Notes under the pieces: model-generated
The model's database searches: none
What the model was told of the DNA's origin: nothing
The model's input: only the letters and a program-made list of their open reading frames with translations
In this document: in pieces, positions 1 to 11,494 of the stretch
Layout: each line of letters begins with the position of its first letter
How positions within the stretch are numbered: the first letter of the stretch is position 1
Program-made: the position numbers and the translations under genes
Source: Isoetes taiwanensis
Lineage: Eukaryota > Streptophyta > Lycopodiopsida > Isoetales > Isoetaceae
DNA: 64,000 nucleotides
Assembly (NCBI GenBank): GCA_021234155.1
Contig: JAJEKV010000046.1
Span: 3,618,983-3,682,982 of the forward strand
Direction of reading: 5' to 3'

Positions 1-661
1 ATCGAGTGCAAGGTAGTAGGGTAACCTTTGAGCTAGTAGTTCGGCTCAAGGAGGTAGGTAAGGGGGTGGTCCCCTAAAACCACAAACTTATTAACTTATA
101 TAACGTAATGTGCTACTTGTGCAGCCGCTTGAAGGGAAGCATGAAGGAGGGAGCACGTTATTTAGAAGATAGAAGTCATAGATTTTAGACTAACTATGAA
201 CTCCTAAATTTGTTGTAATAATATTATGTGTATACTTTTATAAAATAGTTGTTATAACTATATAATTTTGTATAACTTATAAATATAGCTTTATAATTAC
301 ATAATAAGTAATTAACGAAAAGTTGATCTTTTTCAATAGAGTTAAGTTCATATATTCTTGTTGTGTGCTTTTTGCAGGATTAGACTAGGTTCATCACCTT
401 AGTGCAATGCCGAGGGAAAGATTGTCCTAAGGGGAGAATGACGTTCGGGGAATATAACGCTATAAATACGTATATTCCTCGACCCGTCACTATACAAGTC
501 TATCTTCATAGCCTTGTATACCATAGATTGTGGCACTAGGGGGCATGACTAAGTTATTCATATAACTTAGCCAACCTTAGGTTAAGACCATTTTCCACGT
601 GGCCTTAACCTATTGGGCACCCGCCACATGGTCTTACCCTATTGGAGCCTCGTGGGCATAA

Positions 662-788
662 CATGTGAACCCCTAACCTATAAAGGCCTAAACCCTAACC
701 CTAGGCCTCTTTTCTCGCTCCAACAAATTCTTCTTTCAAAACCTTCTTGGCTGAGAACCGTCCCCGTCTAACGTGGCACAAAGATAGC
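662..788 (+). promoter_or_regulatory. TATA-box/telo-box core promoter candidate
   Basis: A TATA element (CTATAAAGG) lies at about 679-687. It is followed at once by a telo-box-like AAACCCTAACCC run (690-701) and then by a pyrimidine-rich CTCTTTTCTCGCTCC leader. An ATG follows about 100 bp downstream at 789. TATA plus telo-box is a common layout in plant promoters; it also fits the U3/R border of an LTR retrotransposon, because the surrounding 2 kb is GC-richer than the rest of the window. The elements are seen directly; promoter activity is inferred. Confidence 0.4.
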
Positions 789-908
789 ATGGCAGCCCCC
801 AGGCGTGGCGAGCGCATCAGGCAGGAGTGGGAGCTACCTCAACACCTTGAAGATCATGGAGACGCCCGGATTGGGAGGGAGTGCTTCCGGAGCAGGTATG
901 TGGAGTAG
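789..908 (+). CDS. Short first-exon-like ORF, unrecognised
   Basis: An ATG about 105 bp downstream of the TATA box opens a 39-codon frame that is rich in Arg and Glu (starts MAAPRRGERIRQEW). At 895/896 it contains a good splice donor, CAG|GTATGT, so it may be a first exon of 107 nt (789-895) whose frame would end at the TAG at 906-908 if left unspliced. I do not recognise the protein and found no convincing downstream exon. It could be the start of a host gene or the leader/gag start of an LTR element. Confidence 0.22.
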   Translation: MAAPRRGERIRQEWELPQHLEDHGDARIGRECFRSRYVE

Positions 909-2050
909 TGCTCTTAGTAGTCCATCCGAAGTTAGCACCCGTGAGGGGTTAGTGTTTCGATCTAGAGTAGAGCCATCCTAGAACTCCGTATTCAACATCT
1001 TAAACCCTAATCAAGGAACCCTAACCGTAAGTTAGATATGTATGATTAGGTTAAGATGTTCTTATGATGATTATCATGTTATGATGCTATGTGATGATGG
1101 TTGATCATGTTTGCTCCTCTTGTATTGGGAAGGGGGTAGAGACCTAGAGCCATATGTAGTATGCTCTAGTGTAGATCCTTAGTTCCTATTATATGCGGCA
1201 GGTGCATAGGAACCCACCGGGCTATGGAGGCTATGATGTGACTCAAAGACTACACAACGGGCTAGAGGCACGCGGAGGGAGGATCCCTGCCGAGTGGGGG
1301 CTACGGGGGATCCCATAGTGGGCTAGGCTTTATGGTCGGTCACTTCGTGTGGGCGAGCATGGGTCTCACACCTCCTCAAGGCGATGGTGTGCACCGCCTC
1401 TCAAGAGTTGCAAGTGTCGGCTTGGCTCTTGTTTTGGGGGTTCATCCGGGTGCGAATGGGTGTGTCGCCCGCGATTCTCTAGCCGCCTGTGGAACCTGGA
1501 CCCCGGAAGGGGAGATGCAACCCTTCCTCGCCTCGGCGGACCGGGGAGATGCAACACGGAGTAGTCCCGGCGGGTGATGCCATGGGATTGCGATCCAGGA
1601 GGCTAGAGTCATGCCGAGCTCCCCATTGAGCCCATCTCGCAAAGTATGCACGGGAGGGGCGGATGGAGTGGTCAACCCTAGCCATTGTCTTATGCTAGCC
1701 CTCGCCATTGTTACGCCTCGGTCTGCTCTATCTTGAGGCCCCTAGCCACGGTCATCCTCCTTATGAGTCGAGCCATGGGTAGGAGCTCTTATGTTTTATG
1801 GTTTATGATTATCTTCTTTGCTCTTATGGATATGTGATGGACTACCCTTGAGGTAGTATGTTTGTATTGTTATTGCTAGTTCTCGACGTTGTTTATGCTT
1901 CCTATTTGTGATAGGAGCCCATAGGGGAAGGGCGGCGCAAGACACCTTCGTGTCCCCTGCCCGCACTAGGATTCTCTCGAGTCGCGGGTTAGACGGGAGA
2001 ACCATGCGGTTGATGGACCGGATGGGGGATTTCGCCGAGTGTACGGCGGC
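909..2050. other. GC-richer tract, possible LTR-element interior or UTR
   Basis: This stretch has higher GC and many GGG/CCC runs (for example 1260-1760), unlike the AT-rich DNA that follows. The reading frames across it are short and overlap on both strands without a recognisable domain. It could be untranslated or regulatory sequence of a large LTR retrotransposon continuing from 1-660, but neither a primer binding site nor paired LTR ends can be seen in the window. Confidence 0.2.
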
Positions 2051-4360
2051 GGCGTCAGATATTTAGCGAGGGCGTCCACAAAGATCTGCGTGGCTGCATG
2101 GTTTCTCCAAGATTGCTCCCCTGCAATGGAACTAAGAACCTTATTCAACATCAGTTACCTATTTTGCAAGTTGTAAGCAACCTAAACTAGCATCTTACGT
2201 CCAAGTTCAACAACAAGATCGGCTCAATAATCAGATCGCCTCTTTTGCAAACGCATTTTCCTGTATGCAATAACAAATCATCGCGTTGCACCACTATAAT
2301 TGAAACAAAGCAGCAAAAAAATGCTAACTCGTCTATCGATAGTCGCATTACGAGATCGCGGCAAATATGTGGCCAGAGAAATAATTAGGGAAATCCAAGT
2401 GGTATTTGCATCAGCGGACCCCATGGAGAATATGCTCGTACAATAATAATGAATAACTAACTCTAAAACACCAGAGATACCTCAATGGTCTTGTGTTTTG
2501 CGCGATTCTGACAAGATAATCTATCGGGCTAACATATTATTCGGTGAGGGTTAAAATAGCAACAATTCAAATTGATTTCTTCAAAACATGCTTGTGAGGT
2601 ATTGTAGAGCAAAATGTCACGGCAGGTTGAATGATTTTGTGAACTAGATTGCAAGTGGGATAAAGATACGTACTCAATATTCGCAATTCAACTCACCACT
2701 GGATTACAAAATACGGATTTATCCAAATTCTCGCCGACGGGCAGAGGGAATGACTTCGATTTGCAAGCCCTGCAAAATCATCTCAATAAATTTTGAAATC
2801 CAAATGAAAAAGCTGGAGAACGCGATACGAGGCCATCTAAGAAGCCGAAGGCGAGCTTCGGCGGTGATGCGAAGCAAGCACAATGTGTTTGCCGTAGCGA
2901 AACTTCGTGTGTTGTATCAACATCTTTGCCCCAAAGGTGTTTTTTTTTGAGCTGTTCTTTGAAAAGTGAAGAAAAATCACGCCCGAAATGAAGTTTCGAT
3001 TTATGTGGATGCTCGACATGCAGGGACATCGGAAATGCAGATTGCATGGGGTAGAAACTTAAGCGGAATGTAGGAGCATAGCCGGAGCTCTAAGTTTTTC
3101 TCTGTCGGAAGGAAATGCTCTATTTAAAGCGATTCTTCTGCCATCCCATGGCATAAAGGGGAAAATTCATACTTCTTTGTTAAATGGCGAAGCTTCTAAA
3201 ACTAAGAAGCCTCCTTCTAAAACTAAGAAGCCTCCGGGGTAGATCCTGTTAGGCGATCACAGGCTCCAGTGGCAGATGCGCTGCTTGCCTCTGCAATAAT
3301 CTTCTTTAAAAAAATAGAGGCCCTAGCAAGGGTAGAAGCCCTTTACCTGTGCCGGATGCGCCATAGAAGCAGAAGTCGGACTCCCTCGAAGAAGCATTTG
3401 AAGCCGATGCTGGTAGCAAAAGACATAGGCCACATTATGATCATTAACGGCGCCCAAGCACAGCTCCCGAACTGTGAGAAAACGCCGGATAATGGCAGCG
3501 AGGTCAAGAAGGAGGTTGTTTGCAGAGCAAAGAATGGAAATAGCCACCGTAAGGATTGCTTGAAGAGCAAGAAAGGAAAAAATTTGGGACTTTTATTTTT
3601 TATTATTTTTTCATGTAAACGTGTCATGCCCAGGTTTTTCCTGGGGCAGAAATATTACCTTCAAACAGAAAATGAACCTGCTTTATATATTGTATTGACA
3701 AGTCATCTAAGCTCTTCAATTTCTCTTGTGGTTCCTGCAGCATGTCTCTTCTAGACTAGAACTCAAGACCTCTTCATTTCCATAAGTAAAGTTTTGAGCA
3801 TCTTGGATGGCAATTTCAAATTCAAAGGGCATGTGGATCACTAAATCCAATGCTTGACTGTCATTCACATACTTCAGCAACTAAGTCCAATGATTGTACC
3901 GGATTTTTTTGTAACTTGTATATTTTTTGCAACTTCCACCTGTGAAACTTGCTGCCCATCGTGAACATCTACTTGATTCCCCATAATAAATCTCAGCGGT
4001 ATCTTCATCTACGTCTTTTGTTCTGACTCATGCATCTTCATAGTTTTCTTTCTGCTCGTTTGTGGCCTAATGGGTCTAGTTTTCCTCTCATCTTTGGAGG
4101 GTTGTGCAATCAAAATGCAACAGATATCAAAGGCCCCTTAGCTTGTATTGTTGTTTAAATATATGGAAAAAATTTATTTTAATATTAAAGTGATCGCAGA
4201 ATACACAATAAAACAATGCTTAATGCAAACAATCATTCAAATTGAGTATTATGTTTCCTGTTTCAGTTTATTTGTTGTATCATGTGATAGACCTAATGTG
4301 CATGATGCTAGCAACAATGAAAACAGTAAAGATGCATGAGCTGGATAGAGAAAAATGCAT
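2051..4360. other. No supported gene
   Basis: I see no recognisable coding domain. The longest frame (3269-3754, plus) is made of low-complexity Lys-rich and hydrophobic pieces with no family signature. The only clear structure is a 21-bp tandem duplication at 3193-3234. Confidence 0.3.
3193..3234 (+). repeat. 21-bp perfect tandem duplication
   Basis: Two back-to-back identical copies of a 21-bp unit (CTTCTAAAACTAAGAAGCCT and one more base) occupy 3193-3213 and 3214-3234. Within each unit, CTTCT and AGAAG are themselves complementary. Confidence 0.85.
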
Positions 4361-4367
4361 CCAGACA

Positions 4368-4526
4368 AAATGGAGCTAGTCAAATGTTAAACATGACCTC
4401 TTTGAAAAATGGAGCTGACACAAATGTTAAACATGACCTCTTTGAAAAATGGAGCTAGTAAAATGTCAAACATGACCTCTTTGAACTGACACAATTGTTA
4501 AACACGACCTCTTTGAACTAACACAA
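4368..4526 (+). repeat. Degenerate tandem repeat around ACATGACCTCTTTGAA
   Basis: Four successive degenerate copies share the core AAACATGACCTCTTTGAA, preceded by a variable AATGGAGCTRRYNAAATGTTA segment. The unit is about 50 bp in the first copies and shorter in the last ones. There is no coding potential. Confidence 0.8.
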
Positions 4527-4718
4527 ACCTATTAATGACGCAATTTAATACAAGCTAAGTTAATCAGCTGCAAGTTGAGCCTCTTCGGTAGCCTCGTTGA
4601 TTCTTTAAGCCTCTTTGATCCTTTAAGCCTCTTTGGAGGAGGCAAGAAATCACTTCTAGTGCCATTTGATACCTTTGTCCTCAATGACATCACCTTCTAT
4701 GAAGTCTTGAGGCTCCTG

Positions 4719-6045
4719 CTAGTCGTCTTCGTCGTCGTCCACTTCTATTGGTGACTTCCAATCAATGAGCTCTGCCAGTGCTACTTGCATCACGAAGGGG
4801 CAATCATATGTACGACCCGGTTGGAAGCACCTAAAACATGCCTTCTTCTTTATGCATTCTTCCCTTTTTTCCTTCGGAATACTGTCCAAAAAGAATTTCA
4901 GCATCCCCTTCCCTCCCCTCTCCCTACCCTCCTTTTGCCCCTCTGTTCCGTCACGGATCCTTTCCTATCCGTCTTTCCCGCGATCATGGTGCCTTGCGAT
5001 TATGTGGAGGATGCTTTGCCTTGGCTGATAAGGCCACCCACTTTCCCTTTGTAAAACTTGTTGTTTTACTGTAGGGGTTGTCGGTGCTTCCTCCAAGCTT
5101 AGTGCCTTGTCTTCGGCCTCCCCAACTGTTTTCGGGTTGATGGCTCGTACCAATCTCTTAATGTTACCGTTCAATCCCTCAATATAGCCATCCACCGCTT
5201 GCCTTACAGTGATCCTTAGGACGTTTAGTCTTAGCCTCATAAATTCCTCTGTATATTTGGCCACTGATAGATTCCCTTGGTCCAACCTATAGAACTGTTG
5301 AATTTGGCTGCTGGTGTGTGACCTTGGGATGTAGTGCTTGTGGAAAGCCTTACTGAAATCTGCAATTGTTCCTTCTTAACTTGTTTGACTTGGCCATATC
5401 CTTTCTACCAAATTCGAGCTGATCCAATCAGGTTTGCTGTTGCCACGTTTACTATGTCCTTATCTTTTATCCCATATGAGTTCCCAAATTCTTCCATCTC
5501 ATCTAACCAAGCTTCCGCTTCTATTCCAGACCTATCTTTCCCAGAGAACTGACCCAACTTCTGGGTTTTCCACACATTACTCATTGCATTATCCACCTTC
5601 TTCTGATAGTCCCCTGTTCTATGGTTTCTGTCCCTGTCTTGTGAGATGTCTGACGCACTTTCGGAACTGCTTCGAGATCCACTTCCTGTAGTGTCTGATC
5701 GGGCTGGAGCTCGAAGGAGATGGACTTCTATTACTTCTTCTTTTCCTCTTTTTGTTCTTCTCAGCCACATGGACTTCTTCCTGCTCTAGTTGAGGAGCTT
5801 CGTCTGGTCCTCTCGGCGGTGGAGGTGGCATTGGTCCATACTCGTGAGCATGCATTAATGGTGTAGCCTACTGTATTAGTTGCTGCATCTGGTTCCTCAT
5901 TTGGATTAACCTTCCATTGATTGCTTCAGCCGTCATCTCTTGTTCTTCGTCGTGATCTCGAACGAAAAAGTTCCTAGGTTGCCACTGATGTTGTCTGTCC
6001 TGACCTTGGGATCCTGAGCCGGTATTCCTGGCTGCAAGTATTGGT
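4719..6045 (-). pseudogene. Ty3/gypsy-type gag remnant
   Basis: Read on the minus strand from about 6045 downward, successive open stretches line up with a plant Ty3/gypsy Gag. In order they are: a Gln-rich N-terminus (RLIQMRNQMQQLIQ) followed by an in-frame stop; a PPPPPP/charged Ser-rich linker (5860-5640); a core with KLGQFSGKD...AWLDEMEEF (about 5580-5410); a retrotrans_gag-like stretch SVAKYTEEFMRLRL (about 5285-5080); and a zinc-knuckle-like CFRCFQPGRTYDC near 4820, in which the expected His of CX2CX4HX4C appears as Arg. Frameshifts and stops separate the blocks, so it is a dead copy. No protease, integrase or reverse transcriptase follows it. Gag packages element RNA in the family; here no function is expected. 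Confidence 0.75.
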
Positions 6046-6271
6046 CACCATGGTTGTTATTCAAAATTATACATCATGATACTTATAAGTCAACAATGAA
6101 TTGTAATAGTTGATACATCAATATACAATTGGAAGCTTGAAATTTTTCATAGAAATTAGATAATGGTACATGCAATTTTAAAATTATCTTGGTACATATT
6201 AATACATAGAAAGTGGTAAGGGTTTATCGCTGAGAGCCCTTCATAGACTTCAAGAAGTTCTTCACGTCCTA

Positions 6272-6650
6272 GAGTCGAAGACCCTTGTCGATGTTGCGTA
6301 GAATATTTCGGAATGATCTTCCTTCCAATGCTCGAGCCATTTGAGGAGGTAGGAGCGGTGGTGCCGTAGCTGCTACTACTGTCATCGGCGCATCCCTTAG
6401 ATGCGCCTTGGCGAAGTCGAGGCTGAAGAGTACTACGGATCTTTTAAAGAGGATAACAGATCCGTGTTCTCCTTTATCTTGGCATGCTGGCCAAACCCTG
6501 AAAGTGCTATCAGGAGTGCTACGGATTCCTCCCCTCGTGGGCTGAAGTCCTTGTAGAATACTATCATCTGGCCTTGGCTTAGGACTGAAAGATAGTATCG
6601 AAAGGCCCTCCCCTTTTGGAGTCCCGCCGACTGTGATGATGTACCCTTCC
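6272..6650 (-). pseudogene. Unrecognised coding relic with a frameshift
   Basis: Two minus-strand frames look like pieces of one protein joined by a frameshift near 6445. The upstream piece (about 6650-6435) reads RAFRYYLSVLSQGQMIVFYKDF and continues through EESVALLIALSGFGQH to a stop. The downstream piece (about 6460-6272) includes FSLDFAKAHLRDAP, VVAATAPPLLPPQMARALEG and SFRNILRNIDKGLRL, then a stop and DVKNFLKSMKGSQR. The amino-acid composition is protein-like in both. I do not recognise the family. It lies upstream of the gag relic on the same strand but is not obviously part of it. Confidence 0.35.
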
Positions 6651-6739
6651 TTTATGCCGCTTCACTATAGACGTTTACCTCTACATGTCTTTCTTCCAAG
6701 ATGCATTAAATTGGTTGTCTCTTGCCTACAGGGTGTGGA

Positions 6740-6808
6740 GGGTGTGGAGCCAACTGAGAGCAACATTTTGCAAGGGGGTGTGGAGCCAACTGAGAGCAAC
6801 ATTTTGCA
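6740..6808 (+). repeat. 37-bp period tandem duplication
   Basis: A 32-bp segment beginning GGTGTGGAGCCAACTGAGAG occurs at 6740-6771 and again, identical, at 6777-6808, with five extra G/A bases between the copies. Confidence 0.85.
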
Positions 6809-6819
6809 CGGAGGAAGGG

Positions 6820-8150
6820 CAGGTGTCTAAATTTGTATGTATGCATTGCACGCACGGTAAAATTGTAATGGATACTCAAATGTCTAGTGATGGTTGCATG
6901 TGCCATGGCATGCGCTTATAACTAAAGGGATTGGTGCAGGGATTTATGTCCAGTAAATTGGATGCTAGCATTCTCAATGAGACTACGGAGGTGAATAATT
7001 TACTTGCAAATATAATATCACAATAATTACTCTACGTCCTCCGGCTGTTCAAATTTGTATGAGTGCAAGTCTGTACATAGGTCCATACTTATGCAGGCAT
7101 GCATTCATAATAGAGGTTAGTGACATGGCACTTAGTTCTCAACTATCGTACATTGTCTAATTATGTAGACATGATGAAAGAAGTCAACTAAATGGCTCGA
7201 CAACTTGCCCTCCAGGAAGAGTTATTGGTATGAACAAGGAGCTCATTCTGTTGTGCCATGCATGAAACTTATGTTTTTTATGTTTTGAAATAATGCTTTA
7301 CTTTATTGGTTTATGTAGGAGTTGTTTTTGCCAAGAGTAAGCATAGAGAAGCTCTTTATTTTAAACAAATGTATCTATTGAAGTGAGTAGCTAGAGCAGA
7401 TTTAGATCATTAAATGCTTTAGGAAATTGTTTGGCGAGACGTGATATATTTACTGCGATAGAGACAAGTATGTACGGCTATGCTTATGCAAGTGACATTA
7501 AGCATCGTGCAAACCTACTTGTTTAAATAGAACTATTGTCACAACACATTTCTTTATGGATGCATTTTGTACAACTTGACTATCTATCTTCTTATAAAGC
7601 ATTGAATGAGTTTTATTCTCAATGTGGCTCAATTCAACATTGGTTCACCATATTAGGTTTAAAACGTTCTTTAATTTGGTTTAAGGTAGTTGCTATTACA
7701 AGAACAAAAGCAACAAACACTTGAAATGCAATCAAAATTTTGGCATATTAGCAAGATGTGGAGATGTATTTATTGTGAAATGTAATTACGGAAAAACTTC
7801 GTTACAGCTGAGATCATTAAGCCGTGGTATACAATTTGGAACTAAATGAATGTTTTGCTATATTGTGATATTCATTTGAGAATTTGATATTTTGTTTTCC
7901 GAGCACAAAATCGGTTTGAATTTCGCATAGTTGAGGATGTCTTCTATTACATCGAGTGTCCACATGTTAATTGCTCCCGAAAGAAAACTTACAAACTAAT
8001 ATATTAATCAACAAGTGAGACCAAACACCAAATCTAGCGCATGCATGCCAAAAGACGTGAAAATATATGATCCCATCCCCCTCTGTGCCCTAATGCACTT
8101 ACCTAAACACAAGGGAGCTGGAAAAGAGGAATATTCGTGGCGGCATTGGC
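6820..8150. other. AT-rich intergenic DNA, nothing recognised
   Basis: Reading frames are short and of random composition. No domain, repeat or splice-bounded exon stood out. Confidence 0.3.
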
Positions 8151-8159
8151 CACCGCGAT

Positions 8160-8570
8160 AAATTTCTTGTAAACTATAAATAAAATCCTTTCATGCACAT
8201 CTCATAACAAGTAGCACAAAGGCTACTTTTGAAGCAGTACCTTATGTCATACGAACATGAGATACGAAACTTTGCCTCTTTGGTGGTAAAAACACCCACT
8301 GTACATTTAACGTATCCGAAATATGCATACCACAAATGTGATTAGCCAACTCCACAAAGATAGCACATTCAAGCAACTTAGAGAAATTGCTAAATAGGCG
8401 ATATAGTTCTTACATACATTGTTGCCATATAAATTTTGTGCCATATAAATTCCAAAATACATAGACTGCTTTTACAACACTAACAACTCAAAATAAAACG
8501 TCCTAATATACCCAAACAATTTCCCATACTACAGCTTCTCAAATCAAATCCTGCCCCCCCTCTCGCCTAA
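8160..8570 (+). repeat. Dispersed repeat family D, copy 1
   Basis: The segment contains ATCCTTTCATGCACATCTCA, then GCTACTTTTGAAGCAGTA, a later AGATAGCACA...CAAGCAACT block and ACGTCCTAATATACCCAAAC. The same blocks in the same order recur about 590 bp downstream (copy 2) and, for the first part, at 17.3 kb. No coding capacity. Identity of the parent element is unknown. Confidence 0.75.
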
Positions 8571-8679
8571 AAGACATCAAATGCCACTCTTCCATTACCA
8601 CAATAAGAGTATCCTAAGCCATTCCATACAACCACAACAATGTGAGAAACTTTATTAGCCTAAACATGGGACATATAAG

Positions 8680-9075
8680 AAATGGTGGAATGATTAGCCT
8701 ACTTAAAAATAGGACTTCCCATACACTTATCATTTGTCTATACCTCCGATAAACTGTAAACGAAATTCTTTCATGCACATCTCATAACAAGCAGCCCATA
8801 GGATACTTTTGAAGCAGTAACTCATGTCATACAAACTTGAGATACATAACTTTGTCTATTTAGTGGTACAAACACACTCTCCTTTTCAGTATACAAATGT
8901 GATTGAAGATAGCACACACAAGCAACTCAGAGAATTGTTAAATAGATTATATAAATCTTACATAAATTGTCGCCATGCTATAAATTTAAAACACTAACTC
9001 AAGATGTGACGTCCTAATATACCCAAACAACTTCCCAACTCAAATCCCCTCCCCTCTTGCCCAAAAGACACCAAT
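8680..9075 (+). repeat. Dispersed repeat family D, copy 2
   Basis: This is a diverged direct copy of 8160-8570 and carries the same ordered blocks (TCTTTCATGCACATCTCATA, TACTTTTGAAGCAGTAACTC, GACGTCCTAATATACCCAAA). Its left part (GAATGATTAGCCTACTTAAA then CTTCCCATACAC) also matches the 17.3-kb copy. Together copies 1 and 2 look like an old tandem duplication. Confidence 0.75.
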
Positions 9076-9757
9076 GCCTTAACTCCATTGGTACACTCCC
9101 AAATATGAGAACCTTGGCAGCCTCCATCACTTACCACAAATATTGTGACTAGCCACTCCTTTGCACCCAAGCACTTCAAGTTCCTTGCAAATAGTTTCTA
9201 AAACACTTCAAATGTAATATTGCAACTAAAGGAAATCACCCTATGCCCCATTCCACAAGTAAGACATACACTACTTGAAGCACTAATTCATAGCATGACA
9301 TTTTGAGACACAACTATTCTATGTACCTAACAGGTCGCATCAACTCGAACAAGTAGAAATATTACAACTAACAACTTTACAAAAATAGGTAGTTTGCCAA
9401 AAAAAACAGCATATCAATGTTAAGAAAACAAAATTGCAACTTTGCACGAATAACTAGCTTTCAAAAGAGCCATTAAATCGTTGTTTGAACCATAAAAAAT
9501 AGCACTTAGGTCTGAACAGAATCTGAAGGAACCTATTATAAACAAGGTGCTGCGCACAGAGGGTTGCCATTTGGTGCCTTGAGGGTATGTTTGCATATTC
9601 TTTAATACGTAATGCTCCAAACTAGAAATAAATTTAATAAGGTCTTGCACAATTTTATAGCCTTCAAGTCTATCAGATCTTAAGACATAGACTTTCTATC
9701 ATGATTTTGACATTTGCAAGAACAACCACCACCATTTATATTTTATTTATATTTAAA
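9076..9757. other. No supported gene
   Basis: AT-rich DNA with short frames. One short motif at 9544-9571 (AACAAGGTGCTGCGCACAGA and on to GGGTTGCC) matches the start of the ~380-bp repeat family R found at 27.0, 28.6 and 34.9 kb, but the match stops after about 28 bp. Confidence 0.4.
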
Positions 9758-10197
9758 ACACATAACTATCATTAACATTAATTAATACAAACCATTGCAT
9801 CCAATACATTTGAATTAAAATCCCCCTGAAACCCCCTTTGGTTTGGGTGCATATTCACACGGGGGGTTACTCCGGGCATCGAGAGCTGTCGGATGGGCAT
9901 ATTTGCCCTTTATTCCAAGATCTGGACTGCACATAGCGATCCTCGTTTGTGGGGTATGCATGTACAAGTTTTTGTATATCTCAGATATTAAGGTTTGCAA
10001 AATACTATAAGGTTTGAGAGAATGTACTTAATGGTGTTAATTTTGTACATGTATTGTGAGTTCTTAAAGGCTCTCGCTGCCCTCACGTAACCCCCGTGTG
10101 AATATGCACCCAAACCAAAGGGGTTTCGTGGGGATTTTAATTCAAATGTATTGGATGCAATGGTTTGTATTAATTAATGTTAATGATAGTTATGTGT
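9758..10197. mobile_element. Foldback/MITE-like element with 112-bp inverted arms
   Basis: The left arm (9758-9870, beginning ACACATAACTATCATTAACA) is repeated as a reverse complement at 10086-10197 (ending TGATAGTTATGTGT) with only a few mismatches. A weaker complementary extension goes into the spacer (ATCGAGAGCT against GGCTCTCGCT). The spacer is about 215 bp and AT-rich with no coding signal. Long near-perfect terminal arms around a short non-coding middle are typical of MITE or foldback DNA elements. I could not see a convincing target-site duplication, so the exact ends and superfamily are open. Confidence 0.8.
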
Positions 10198-10209
10198 TGA
10201 TTTCTATAT

Positions 10210-11480
10210 TAAAAAATTTTTTGGGCCCTTCGGGCCCTTAGGAAGGAATTTGACATGTTAGAAACAACAATATAAACTATAGTAATTGTTAGAAACAATG
10301 GGAGAGACTATTAAATGAAACAAAAGGCCCTAACAAATTCGAACATGCAACACAACATGGTCTTTATGGTAGGACCTCTTAACACATTTACAATGTTACA
10401 CACATTCGTAAAAAATATACAAGCAAAGAATAAAGAAGCGGAGAGAAATGGAACAAAATAGCAAGAATCCTTCTCTACGTTGAGTTGGATGGCAAGAATC
10501 TTCCTCTAGGTTGAGTTGAATGGCATGGAGAAACGTAATTCTCTTTGCTAAATGTAAAGAAAAAAAAAAGGAAAAAACTACGATGATGTAAAGAGCAAGA
10601 AGAATGAGTAAAGAACCAAGTTGAGAAACAAAGAATGGTATAAAAATAGAATTTTATTCTTCACCACACCTTTTTTCAATTCCCACAATAAAAACCGGGG
10701 TTTCAAAACAATTGCAGAACTCTAATGAATGGCATAGAAGCATAATTTGTCTCTTCATCACAATGCTATGAAGAGCAACTGCAAATTTTAAAATAGTTGT
10801 GCACCTAATTCATGTGCATGAAATTCCTGGATGGAGCGATGGCTTATAGCCATAGTAAACTTGGAGTTTAAGCATCCATCATGATATGAGTTAAATATAG
10901 TGCTACATAAGATGACAGGCTGGATAATTGCACCAAAATAGAGTATTTGGAAATAGAGTGTTTGAAACTGCATAAGAAATGTCTCAGGAGAACAAACAAG
11001 GATACAATTAATATCGTGCAAAGCAATAATGAAAGCCACACTTACTGGATATGTAGCATTTGGAGCCATCAGCTTCTGTTTCCACTAAATTGGCTACCGG
11101 GCAAGAACAATCGACTGCAAGGCAAAACACATCAAGTTATCACCAATCAGCGTTTACCCCACGAAAGAGTGTTTGCTAAACTTTGAGATTAACCATGAAT
11201 CTACAGCTCAAATGCCTTGTTCCATCGTTAAAGCCGCTCATCACTACTTACCCTTTGCATGGAGGCAACCCTTTCCTAGTCCGCTATCTTATGGAAATGA
11301 TACATTCAAAGACAACAATTGATTCCAATTTATCAGCACAATACAGTCAATTGTTAGACATCTTACTTCCATCTTTTCCAAGTAGAGACTGTCGTGAACA
11401 CGGCTGCATTAAGAAAGCATTCCACAGGTAGACCAGATCAATGCAGTTGCTCGCGAGATTTGTCTCGAAAAAAAAAAGGA
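10210..11480. other. AT-rich intergenic DNA, nothing recognised
   Basis: It includes a GC palindrome (GGGCCCTTCGGGCCC) at about 10223-10237 that could form a short hairpin, and an A-rich run at 10559-10569. No gene is supported. Confidence 0.3.
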
Positions 11481-11494
11481 AATTTTAAAATGAA

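Noticed and set aside
3269-3754. 161-codon plus-strand frame
   Set aside because: Composition is low-complexity, with no domain, no splice or promoter context, and overlapping frames of similar length on the minus strand.
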